Source of the DNA: JBMNNU01 sp050942695
GTDB lineage: Bacteria > Chloroflexota > UBA6077
DNA: 14,790 nt
Assembly: GCA_050942695.1 (NCBI GenBank)
Contig: JBMNNU010000053.1
Coordinates: forward strand, 1-14,790
Reading direction: 5' to 3'
Shown: piece after piece, positions 6,842-13,070 of the stretch
Layout: every line of letters starts with the position of its first letter
Position numbering within the stretch: position 1 is the first letter of the stretch
Notes under the pieces: model-generated
The model's database searches: none
Told to the model about the DNA's origin: nothing
What the model saw: only the letters and a program-made list of their open reading frames with translations
Program-made: the position numbers and the translations under genes

Positions 6842-8071
6842 TCATTGGCCGTACGGGGGCTCGCTCTCTACAGCCACCATCTCCGCGGCTGTGATAACAT
6901 CGCTGCTCTGCAGGGTGAGATTGGTGCCGGCAGCGGCCAACCGGGCAACCCAGGCGCGCAGGTAGGTATCCGGCACCCAATATGTGCCCGGCGATGTTTC
7001 TTCCACCAGATCGCCTTCCAGAAGTGACTTGAGAGAGCGACTTACAGACCCCGGAGCACCCAATCCATACTTTCTGCGATAGCTCTCGGAATAGATAGCC
7101 TTTGATCCCTCGCTGGCTACCAGCGCACCCAGCACCAGTCGCTGATGTTTAGTCAGCCGGCTCCAGATCTCCGTGTACCGCGCGTTCTCTGCTTTGAGCA
7201 CCCTATCTAGCGCGCGGCCTACCAACTCAGGTGTTGCGGGAGCCTGTTCAACGGCAAGCCCCCAGGTGAAGTAGGCTAGCTCCTGGGTGTCGTGAGGATG
7301 GCATCTGGTGATCTCTAGGATGCGGTTCACCGCGGCATCGACGATCTGCTTCCCCGTGGCTGCGAATCTATCCCTGATGTAGGTTGAGAAGACAGCCGCA
7401 TCGATAGGGTCCAGGACCATCGGCTTAGCCATGCGATACATCGGCTCGTTCTCGTGGGTGAAGATCCTGGTCATCATGTGCCGTCTGGATCCCAAGAACA
7501 GGTGGGAGACATCCTGCTGCATCTGCCAGACCGAGCGGATCAAAGCTGGAAGCTGCTTGTCGATCTGAGGCGCTTCCTGGAACTCGTCCAGTACCACGGC
7601 AACCCTTTTCCCGCGATCCTCTGCGATCCTTGCGGGTAGCTCAAGAAGCCTCGCCAGCATGGCGTCCACATCGCGACCTCGCTCCCCCGCCCCTAATTCG
7701 AAAGCGGGGGTTCCATCGGGGCTGATGGTGATAGCGGGGCGCAGCGAGGTCCTGCCGAAGAACTCCTGGATCCGGTTCCACGCCCGATCTTTGAACCCGG
7801 CCAACCCGTCATACAGGGCTGTTGCCAGCTTATTTGCCAACAGCTCTTTGCTGGAGCAGGCCATTAGATCGAGATAGGCGACCAGCACCCCTTGGTCGCG
7901 CAGCCGTTTCGCCACAGCGAGCACCAAGGACGTTTTGCCGTAACGCCGCGGGGAGATGATGACCACGTTCTGCCCGGAGCGCATATCCATCTCCAACTCG
8001 GCCATCTCCTGCTCACGGTTGACGAAATATGGCGCGGCAACGGCTGAGCCGTACCTGAACGGGTTATCCAT
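6842..8071 (-). CDS. Archaeal-type (STAND/MNS) AAA ATPase with C-terminal winged helix
   Basis: The 409-residue protein opens with N-P-F-R-Y-G...F-V-N-R-E-Q-E-M, the usual 'NPF..G..V....F.NRE.E' start of this family. It then has Walker A S-P-R-R-Y-G-K-T-S (40-48), Walker B V-A-V-V-L-D-E-F (157-164) and a sensor-like L-F-L-G-S-R-R-H (191-198). The C-terminal 100 residues contain a winged-helix block (L-T-K-H-Q-R-L-V-L-G-A-L...S-V-S-R-S-L-K-S-L-L-E-G-D-L-V, about 307-356). The family comprises signalling or mobile-element-linked ATPases with mostly unknown partners. The start is supported by GGAGG 9 nt upstream. It has its own promoter with an operator-like palindrome, so it is independently regulated despite following the dehydrogenase gene. 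No obvious partner or nuclease gene is adjacent. Confidence 0.87.
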   Translation of the reverse strand: MDNPFRYGSAVAAPYFVNREQEMAELEMDMRSGQNVVIISPRRYGKTSLVLAVAKRLRDQGVLVAYLDLMACSSKELLANKLATALYDGLAGFKDRAWNRIQEFFGRTSLRPAITISPDGTPAFELGAGERGRDVDAMLARLLELPARIAEDRGKRVAVVLDEFQEAPQIDKQLPALIRSVWQMQQDVSHLFLGSRRHMMTRIFTHENEPMYRMAKPMVLDPIDAAVFSTYIRDRFAATGKQIVDAAVNRILEITRCHPHDTQELAYFTWGLAVEQAPATPELVGRALDRVLKAENARYTEIWSRLTKHQRLVLGALVASEGSKAIYSESYRRKYGLGAPGSVSRSLKSLLEGDLVEETSPGTYWVPDTYLRAWVARLAAAGTNLTLQSSDVITAAEMVAVESEPPYGQ

Positions 8072-8092
8072 CGCTCACCGCCTCCGAACGAG

Positions 8093-8123
8093 TTTCGCAA
8101 TATGCGTTTCGCAATATGCGAAA
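8093..8123. promoter_or_regulatory. Operator-like palindrome with tandem half copy
   Basis: TTTCGCAATATGCG occurs twice head-to-tail (8093-8106 and 8107-8120). The second copy extends to the perfect palindrome TTTCGCA-ATA-TGCGAAA (8107-8123). It overlaps the -10 box and predicted transcription start of the ATPase promoter, the normal place for a repressor site. Confidence 0.6.
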
Positions 8124-8150
8124 TATACGAGCGTACGAACAGAGAGTCAA
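8122..8150 (-). promoter_or_regulatory. Sigma70-type promoter of the ATPase gene
   Basis: On the minus strand, TTGACT (8145-8150), a 17-bp spacer and TATATT (8122-8127) are present, each matching consensus at five of six positions. The initiation region coincides with the repeated palindrome at 8093-8123, and the leader is about 40-50 nt. Confidence 0.65.
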
Positions 8151-8176
8151 GGGAAGAGTTCAAGATGTCTCGACCT

Positions 8177-9157
8177 TTATTTTGAAGTCTGTAGCACCTC
8201 AGGGTTGACGATACCAGCCGGTCGCTCGCCCCTCATGATGGCGATCACGTTTTCCGCCGCCATTCTCCCCACCATCTCCCTGGACTGTGCAGTATTGCCC
8301 GCGGCGTGAGGTGAGAAGTACAGGTTATCCAGTTGCCGCAACTGGCTATCCGCCCCCAGCGGCTCCTCCTCGAAAACGTCCAGGGCTGCTCCCGCGATCC
8401 GCTTCTCCTTGAGCGCCCGGTAGAGGGCCTGGGTGTCGACGATGCCGCCCCGTGCCGTGTTGATGAGGTAGGCTGTGGGTTTCATTAGGGCGAGCCGGTC
8501 GGCGTTGATCAGGTGCCTTGTCTGTTCGTTCAGCGATGTGTGGATGGAGACGAAGTCGCTCTCCCGCAGCAACTGCTCCAGGGGGACGTAGGTGACGCCG
8601 TGCTGCGCGGCGAAGGCCTCATCCCTGCTTCTGCTGTAGGCCAGCACCCGCATGTCGAAGCCTCGAGCCCGCTTGGCCACCTCCTTGCCGATGGCGCCCA
8701 GGCCGATGATTCCGAGGGTTGCCCCCGCGGCATCTCGCCCCTGGTGGCGATTCCAGCCGCCCTTGGGAACCTCGTTGAGGTTCTCGAGAAGCCTGCGGGC
8801 GCAGGCGAGCAGCAAGCCGAAGCTGTAGTCGGCTACGGCGCGGCGGTTGCCACCCTTGGCGATGCAGACCACGATGCCCTTCTTCGTAGCCGTCTCGAGG
8901 TCTACGGAGTCGTAACCGACGCCGGTTCGGGAGATAACCTTCAACCGATCCGTCGCAGACAGGACCTCCGAGGGAAGGGGGATACTGCTTATGACGAGGG
9001 CATCTATCCCCCTGAGGGAGTCGATTTTTTCCTTAGTCTCGATAGACTTAGGCCATGGGTTGAAGACGGTCTCAAAACCCGCCTCCTGGAGACGTTGGTC
9101 CACCTCTCCGCCGGGATTGAGCCAGGGATTGGTGAGCAGCACTCGCGGTTTGGTCAT
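8177..9157 (-). CDS. D-isomer-specific 2-hydroxyacid dehydrogenase (phosphoglycerate-dehydrogenase-like)
   Basis: The 326-residue protein has the complete family layout: NAD-binding G-L-G-A-I-G (152-157), the R-T-G-V-G-Y-D-S-V-D segment (77-86), and the catalytic triad Arg236 (N-T-A-R-G-G), Glu265 (D-V-F-E-E-E-P) and His284 (S-P-H-A-A-G-N). It would interconvert a 2-hydroxy acid and a 2-oxo acid with NAD(P)H. It lacks the ACT/regulatory domain of long SerA, so 3-phosphoglycerate is only one candidate; hydroxypyruvate, glyoxylate or other 2-oxo acids fit equally. The ATG has AGGAG about 12 nt upstream, slightly long spacing. It follows leuS by 71 bp on the same strand and could be read from the leuS transcript; I see no terminator between them. 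Confidence 0.92.
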   Translation of the reverse strand: MTKPRVLLTNPWLNPGGEVDQRLQEAGFETVFNPWPKSIETKEKIDSLRGIDALVISSIPLPSEVLSATDRLKVISRTGVGYDSVDLETATKKGIVVCIAKGGNRRAVADYSFGLLLACARRLLENLNEVPKGGWNRHQGRDAAGATLGIIGLGAIGKEVAKRARGFDMRVLAYSRSRDEAFAAQHGVTYVPLEQLLRESDFVSIHTSLNEQTRHLINADRLALMKPTAYLINTARGGIVDTQALYRALKEKRIAGAALDVFEEEPLGADSQLRQLDNLYFSPHAAGNTAQSREMVGRMAAENVIAIMRGERPAGIVNPEVLQTSK

Positions 9158-9228
9158 AGTCGACAGACACTCCTGACAAATCTATTAGGCGATAGCCTTG
9201 GCAGCAAAGGGTGCCGGCCTCTACGATT

Positions 9229-11679
9229 TTATTTGACTACCACGTTCACCAGCCGGTTGGGGACGTAGATCACGTCCTTCACCTGCTTACCGTCGATGTA
9301 TGGCCGGATCTTCGGCCGCTCCAGCACCAGCCGCTGGACCTCATCCTTAGCAGTGTCCGCGGGGATCTCCAGCTTGTCGCGCACCTTGCCGTTCACCTGC
9401 ACCACCAGCGTCACCGTCTCCGAGACGGCCAGCGCCTCCTCGTAGCTCGGCCAATCCTGCAGGTGCACGCTCTCCTTGTGGCCTGTCCGGTGCCACAGCT
9501 CCTCCGCCAGGTGAGGGGCGCTGGGAGCAAGCATCAGGATCAGCTTCTCCACCGCATCGTTCCAGACAGGCGCCGAGACGGAGCCGTAGGCAGCCGTCAT
9601 GCTGTTCACATACTCCATCATGCGCGCCAGCATGGTGTTGAAGCGGAACTTCTCCATATCGTCGGTGACGACCTTGATCGTCTTGTGCATGGCGTGCGTC
9701 AGGGCTTTATCGGCCTCTGCCGTTGCAGCGGAAGCTCCACGGCTCGGCGGTCCCTGCAGTACGGTGCTCCACACCCGGTTCAAGAATTTGTGCACTCCGG
9801 TGATTCCGCTCGCGCTCCAGGGTCCTCCTGAGTCCCAGGGGCCGATGAACATCAGGTAGCAGCGGACGGTGTCCGCGCCCATGGTCTTCACATAGTCGTC
9901 GGGGTTTACCACGTTGCCCCGCGATTTGGACATCCGGAAGCCGTCCGGCCCAAGGATGATCCCCTGGTTGAACAGCCGCTTGAACGGCTCGCGGTGAGCG
10001 GTCATTCCCATGTCGCGCAGCACCCGCTGGAAGAAGCGGGAGTAGAGCAGGTGCATCACCGCGTGCTCCACGCCGCCCATGTACTGGTCTACCGGCATCC
10101 AGTAGCGCTCCTTCTCCGGGTGGAACGGCCCCTCCTGATACTCCGGGTCGGTGTATCGGAGGAAGTACCAGGATGAGTCCATGAAGGTATCCATGGTGTC
10201 GGTCTCGCGCTTGGCCGGCCCGCCGCACTGTGGGCAGTTGGTGTTGACGAAGTTCTCGTCGAACCGCAGCGGCGAAACCCCGGTCCGGAACTCCTGGCCC
10301 GAGTAGTCGGGCAGCAGCACCGGCAGATCCTCCTCGGGCACCGGCACGATGCCGCACTTGTCGCAGTAGATCATCGGGATTGGCGTGCCCCAGTAGCGCT
10401 GGCGGGAGAGCAACCAGTCGCGGATTCGGTAATTCACCGTCTCCTTGCCGGCGCCTATGGACTCCAAGTACTGCGCTATCTTCTTCTTGCCCTCTATCGA
10501 TGGCGTGCCGTCGAATGGTCCGGAGTTGATCATGATCCCCGGCTCTACGTAGGCGGCCTGAAGCTCGTCCGTCGGTTGGCCGGTAGGGCTGATCACCTCG
10601 ATGATGGGCAGACCATGCTTCTTGGCGAACTCGAAGTCACGCTCGTCGTGGCCGGGCACCGCCATGATGGCACCGGTGCCGTAAGTGCCCAGGACGTAGT
10701 CGCCGATCCAGATGGGCACCCTCTCCCCGTTTACAGGGTTGATGGCGTAGGCGCCGATGAAGACACCCGTCTTCTCCTTCTCCGTGGAGAGCCGCTCGAT
10801 CTCGCTTTGGCGCCGGGCCTGCTCTACATACTCGGATACCTCCCTGCGTCGCTCTGGCGCGGTCAGCTTGTCCACCAGCGGATGCTCGGGGGCCAGCACA
10901 GCGTAGGTGATGCCGTAGATGGTGTCCGGCCGGGTGGTGAAGACGTCGAAGGAGTCGTTGGTGCCGACCACCTTCATGGTGAACTGGACGCCCTCGCTGC
11001 GGCCGATCCAGTTGCGCTGCATCGTCACGACCCGCTCCGGCCATTCGATCTCGCTGAAGTCCAGCAGATCGTCGGCGTAGGCTGTGATCTTGAAGAACCA
11101 CTGCTCAAGGTCGCGGCGACTCACCACCGTCTCGCACCGCCAGCACTTGCCGTCTTCAACCTGCTCGTTTGCCAGCGTCGTCTGGCAGTGGGGGCACCAG
11201 TTTGCCGGTGCTTTGCTCCGGTAGGCAAGGCCCCTCTTGAAGAACTGGATGAAGAACCACTGATTCCACCTGTAGTACTCGGGCAGGCAGGTGGCCACCG
11301 AGTGGGTCCAATCGTACATGGCGCCGATGGTCTTCAACTGCCGAGTCATGTTTTCGATGTTCTTCAGAGTCCAGACTCGCGGATTGATGCCGTGCTTAAT
11401 TGCGGCCTCCTCGGCCGGCAGGCCGAAGGCGTCGAAACCGATGGGCTCGATGACGTTATAGCCGCGCATCCGCTTGTATCGGGCGTGGGTGTCGGCAGGG
11501 CCGAAGTTGTACCAGTGGCCGACGTGGAGGTCGCCGGACGTGTAGGGGAACATGACCAGCGCATAATGCTTGGGCTTGGATGGATCCTCGTGGACCCTGT
11601 AGATGCCGGACTCCTCCCACTTGGCCTGCCACTTGGGCTCTATCTCGTTGGGATTATATTTCTCAATCTGCTTAGCCAT
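9229..11679 (-). CDS. leuS: Leucyl-tRNA synthetase
   Basis: The 816-residue class I synthetase is of bacterial-type length. It has the HIGH signature H-V-G-H (52-55) in F-P-Y-T-S-G-D-L-H-V-G-H, and a Cys4 zinc insert (C162-x2-C165, C179-x2-C182). The CP1 editing domain has T-T-R-P-D (248-252) and G-T-G-A-I-M-A-V-P-G-H-D-E-R-D (334-348). A second Cys4 cluster (C439/C442, C482/C485) and the KMSKS-type loop R-M-S-K-S (582-586) follow. The C-terminal domain ends in V-N-V-V-V-K. It charges tRNA-Leu and hydrolyses mischarged products. The ATG has GGAGG (11687-11691) 7 nt upstream. It is preceded by a T-box leader with a Leu specifier, so uncharged tRNA-Leu should induce it. An interspersed repeat lies between the T-box terminator and the ribosome site. 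Confidence 0.98.
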   Translation of the reverse strand: MAKQIEKYNPNEIEPKWQAKWEESGIYRVHEDPSKPKHYALVMFPYTSGDLHVGHWYNFGPADTHARYKRMRGYNVIEPIGFDAFGLPAEEAAIKHGINPRVWTLKNIENMTRQLKTIGAMYDWTHSVATCLPEYYRWNQWFFIQFFKRGLAYRSKAPANWCPHCQTTLANEQVEDGKCWRCETVVSRRDLEQWFFKITAYADDLLDFSEIEWPERVVTMQRNWIGRSEGVQFTMKVVGTNDSFDVFTTRPDTIYGITYAVLAPEHPLVDKLTAPERRREVSEYVEQARRQSEIERLSTEKEKTGVFIGAYAINPVNGERVPIWIGDYVLGTYGTGAIMAVPGHDERDFEFAKKHGLPIIEVISPTGQPTDELQAAYVEPGIMINSGPFDGTPSIEGKKKIAQYLESIGAGKETVNYRIRDWLLSRQRYWGTPIPMIYCDKCGIVPVPEEDLPVLLPDYSGQEFRTGVSPLRFDENFVNTNCPQCGGPAKRETDTMDTFMDSSWYFLRYTDPEYQEGPFHPEKERYWMPVDQYMGGVEHAVMHLLYSRFFQRVLRDMGMTAHREPFKRLFNQGIILGPDGFRMSKSRGNVVNPDDYVKTMGADTVRCYLMFIGPWDSGGPWSASGITGVHKFLNRVWSTVLQGPPSRGASAATAEADKALTHAMHKTIKVVTDDMEKFRFNTMLARMMEYVNSMTAAYGSVSAPVWNDAVEKLILMLAPSAPHLAEELWHRTGHKESVHLQDWPSYEEALAVSETVTLVVQVNGKVRDKLEIPADTAKDEVQRLVLERPKIRPYIDGKQVKDVIYVPNRLVNVVVK

Positions 11680-11697
11680 CCATCGACCTCCGCTTAG

Positions 11698-11775
11698 CTA
11701 TCAGCCTTCAGCATTCAGCTATTGACTGTCAAGCACCAGCTTCTGGCTGAAAGCTGACGGCCGACTGCTGATCGC
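11698..11775. repeat. CTGAAAGCTGA-family repeat inserted in the leuS 5' untranslated region
   Basis: A run of degenerate CAGC(T)TTCAGC and GCTGAAAGCTGA units fills the space between the T-box terminator and the leuS ribosome site. It shares GCTGAAAGCTGAC (11746-11758) and CAGCTATTGA (11716-11725) exactly with 1731-1762. The two orientations within the block let it fold back on itself. Confidence 0.65.
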
Positions 11776-11784
11776 TTAAACATG

Positions 11785-11818
11785 AAAAAGCCTTTCGTCC
11801 CACTCAGGGGCGAAAGGC
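11785..11818 (-). terminator. Intrinsic terminator of the leuS T-box
   Basis: In the minus-strand RNA, GCCUUUCG (11818-11811) pairs with CGAAAGGC (11797-11790), extended by CCC/GGG after one mismatch, then UUUUU (11789-11785). The CGCCCCUG segment is needed both here and as the 3' arm of the antiterminator, so the two folds exclude each other. Confidence 0.9.
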
Positions 11819-11838
11819 CGTTCCGCGGTACCACCCTG
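11803..11838 (-). promoter_or_regulatory. T-box antiterminator
   Basis: The conserved T-box sequence AGGGTGGTACCGCGG is at 11837-11823. CAGGG pairs with CCCUG, and GCG(G) pairs with (U)CGC, around the 7-nt bulge UGGUACC. UGGU (11833-11830) is complementary to a tRNA ACCA end. This matches the published antiterminator geometry of the T-box family. Confidence 0.9.
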
Positions 11839-11855
11839 TTTGACGAGGGTTTGTG

Positions 11856-11930
11856 TGGTGGAGCAGAGGGGAATTGAACCCCTGACCTCTTCCATGCCAA
11901 GGAAGCGCGCTCCCGCTGCGCCACTGCCCC
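11856..11930 (-). tRNA. tRNA-Ala (anticodon GGC), encoded CCA
   Basis: All arms pair. Acceptor GGGGCAG (11930-11924) pairs with CTGCTCC (11866-11860), including the alanine identity pair G3:U70. The D stem is GCGC/GCGC with loop AGCGGGA. Anticodon stem CTTCC/GGAAG encloses loop TTGGCAT, with GGC at 34-36. The variable loop is AGGTC, and T stem AGGGG/CCCCT encloses TTCAATT. Discriminator A and CCA are encoded (11859-11856). It shows no sign of decay. It sits inside the leuS T-box leader, between the Stem I/linker part and the antiterminator, and would be transcribed from the same promoter whether or not the terminator fires. Confidence 0.96.
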
Positions 11931-12114
11931 ATAAAATCGCCGCTCGTCCACTCTTTGGCGCTCTAACGGTCGCCAACCGTCAGCGACTACCAGATCTCAC
12001 CGCTGCTGCTCCCGGGCGAGTTCGGCCTTTGGCAAACGCCTTTGCCTTGCCGGTTTCCACCATCCCGGCTCTCTGTTCCGGCTCGGCCTACTACTCCCGC
12101 TCAACGCAAAGGAT

Positions 12115-12144
12115 ATGATACCAGATAATCAGCCATTGCCGCAA
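12115..12144 (-). promoter_or_regulatory. Sigma70-type promoter of the T-box / tRNA-Ala / leuS transcript
   Basis: On the minus strand, TTGCGG (12139-12144), an 18-bp spacer and TATCAT (12115-12120, five of six) are present. Initiation would be near 12108-12110, exactly where the T-box Stem I begins. No second promoter is evident directly before the tRNA. Confidence 0.55.
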
Positions 12145-12190
12145 GGTCTAAGCAAGCAATGCAACCGTGAAACCGTTGCTACACTTCTTC

Positions 12191-12219
12191 TTTTCACATA
12201 TCCATTTTCTTGTTATTAT
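12191..12219 (+). promoter_or_regulatory. Candidate promoter of the zinc-ribbon gene
   Basis: TTTTCA (12191-12196), a 17-bp spacer and TATTAT (12214-12219, five of six) are present. It points away from the divergent leuS leader promoter about 75 bp away. The leader of about 130 nt includes a small GGACT/AGTCC hairpin near 12258. Confidence 0.42.
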
Positions 12220-12355
12220 GCAGCCTCAAGAAGGGTCCCCGCACGCAGGCCGGCATCGGACTTTCAGCAGTCCGCCATCTTCCGGGCGCACGGGGGTCCT
12301 ACCGGTAGCGCCGGACCATTGGTTAGCAATGGCGTCGTCCTGTGGGAGGAGGATC

Positions 12356-13003
12356 GTGGCTGAAAGGTTTGAATTTGTTTCTAACTACGAGGATCTGAGC
12401 ACTGAACAGGGTTTCCAGTACGAGTTCAAGTGCGACCGCTGCGGCGCGGGATACCGCACAAAGTTCAAGCCCAGCGTGACCGGAACGGTCACGGGGGTGC
12501 TGGAGACGGCCAGCAGCATCTTCGGCGGGCTGTTCGGCACCGCCTCAGAGGTAGGGGAACGCGTCCACTCCGCTGCTTGGGAGAGGGCCCACGACGCATC
12601 TTTCGAGGAGGCTGTGAGGGAGGTCATGCCGGAGTTCATCCAGTGCCCTCGCTGCCAGTCCTGGGTGTGTCGTAAGAAGTGCTGGAACAACAAGAAGGGG
12701 CTGTGCAAGCAGTGCGCACCAGACCTGGGGGTCGAGATGTCGGCCGCGCAGTCGAGCCGCTCGGTGGAGGAGATCTGGGCTCACGCCGCAATGGCCGAGG
12801 AGGACAAAAAGCTGGGCAAGGAGCACTGGCGACAGACAATTCGCGCCTCATGCCCCAACTGCGAGGCCCCTATGGCCACCAACGCCAAGTTCTGCCCAGA
12901 GTGTGGCACCAAGCTGAAAGCCACCGCTCATTGCGCCGAATGCGGGAATAAGCTAACCCCCGGGGCGAAGTTCTGCCCTGAGTGCGGAGCGAAGACCTCA
13001 TAG
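12356..13003 (+). CDS. Multi-Cys zinc-ribbon protein of unknown function
   Basis: I chose GTG at 12356: GGGAGGAGG lies immediately upstream and the conserved sequence M-A-E-R-F-E-F begins there. The upstream in-frame extension is Arg/Ser-rich and unlike the rest. The 215-residue product has Cys pairs C26/C29, C97/C100 with C105/C109 and C117/C120 (one composite site), C166/C169 with C180/C183, and C193/C196 with C207/C210. The last two are textbook double zinc ribbons (C-P-N-C...K-F-C-P-E-C-G). A Gly/Ala/Ser-rich segment with 'GTVTGVLETASSIFGGLFG' character (43-61) looks like an amphipathic or membrane-binding helix. The two C-terminal ribbons suggest protein or nucleic-acid binding. The specific role is unknown; it is a single-gene unit ended by a strong terminator. 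Confidence 0.85.
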   Translation: MAERFEFVSNYEDLSTEQGFQYEFKCDRCGAGYRTKFKPSVTGTVTGVLETASSIFGGLFGTASEVGERVHSAAWERAHDASFEEAVREVMPEFIQCPRCQSWVCRKKCWNNKKGLCKQCAPDLGVEMSAAQSSRSVEEIWAHAAMAEEDKKLGKEHWRQTIRASCPNCEAPMATNAKFCPECGTKLKATAHCAECGNKLTPGAKFCPECGAKTS

Positions 13004-13031
13004 AGGAGCTACAAAACAGACACATGGGGCA

Positions 13032-13066
13032 GACCGCCGCGGTTTACTTAACCGCGGCGGTCTTTT
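13032..13066 (+). terminator. Intrinsic terminator after the zinc-ribbon gene
   Basis: GACCGCCGCGGTT (13032-13044) and AACCGCGGCGGTC (13050-13062) form a perfect 13-bp stem with a 5-nt loop, followed by TTTT. It begins 28 bp past the stop. It also lies just beyond the convergent lipoprotein gene, but in that direction no T-run follows the stem, so it is mainly a plus-strand terminator that could also block RNA 3' decay on the other strand. Confidence 0.88.
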
Positions 13067-13070
13067 GCAA

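Larger units (their letters stand above)
11785..12110 (-). promoter_or_regulatory. T-box riboswitch (leuS leader), split by a tRNA-Ala gene
   Basis: Stem I runs from about 12105 to 12005. It has G-C-G-G-G-A-G-T-A-G-T-A on the 5' side and GAA followed by CTC (12020-12018) on the 3' side, the AGUA/GAA loop-E type specifier bulge with a Leu CUC codon. The distal part AGAGAGCCGG-GATGGTGGAAA-CCGGC has the expected AG-rich and apical loop signals. The linker contains GTCGC/GCGAC and TTGGCG/CGCCAA pairings and CCGTTA...GAGTGGA, typical of the Stem II/III region. Then comes the 75-nt tRNA-Ala, followed by antiterminator and terminator. The total is about 326 nt; without the tRNA about 250 nt, a normal T-box size. 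The leader should raise leuS read-through when tRNA-Leu is uncharged. Confidence 0.85.

Noticed and set aside
8093..8123. The tandem TTTCGCAATATGCG repeat as a mini-CRISPR or origin iteron
   Set aside because: Only two copies with no spacer, and its position over a promoter fits an operator much better.
8513..9268. A 251-codon plus-strand frame opposite the 2-hydroxyacid dehydrogenase
   Set aside because: Its composition follows the complementary codons of the dehydrogenase, all of whose catalytic residues are in place; no independent start signals.
10576..11697. A 373-codon open frame on the plus strand opposite leuS
   Set aside because: It is the antisense shadow of a high-GC gene: low-complexity composition, no ribosome site, no recognisable domain, and leuS is unmistakable on the other strand.
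11715..11976. Short minus-strand frames over the tRNA/T-box region
   Set aside because: The RNA genes explain this sequence completely; the peptides are translations of tRNA and riboswitch.
12167..12355. N-terminal extension of the zinc-ribbon protein to an ATG at 12167
   Set aside because: It crosses the candidate promoter and leader and has Arg/Ser-rich, non-conserved composition; GTG at 12356 has a strong ribosome site.
13032..13062. The 13-bp hairpin as a bidirectional terminator
   Set aside because: The plus side has TTTT, but the minus side is followed by a GC-rich stretch without a T-run, so only plus-strand termination is supported.
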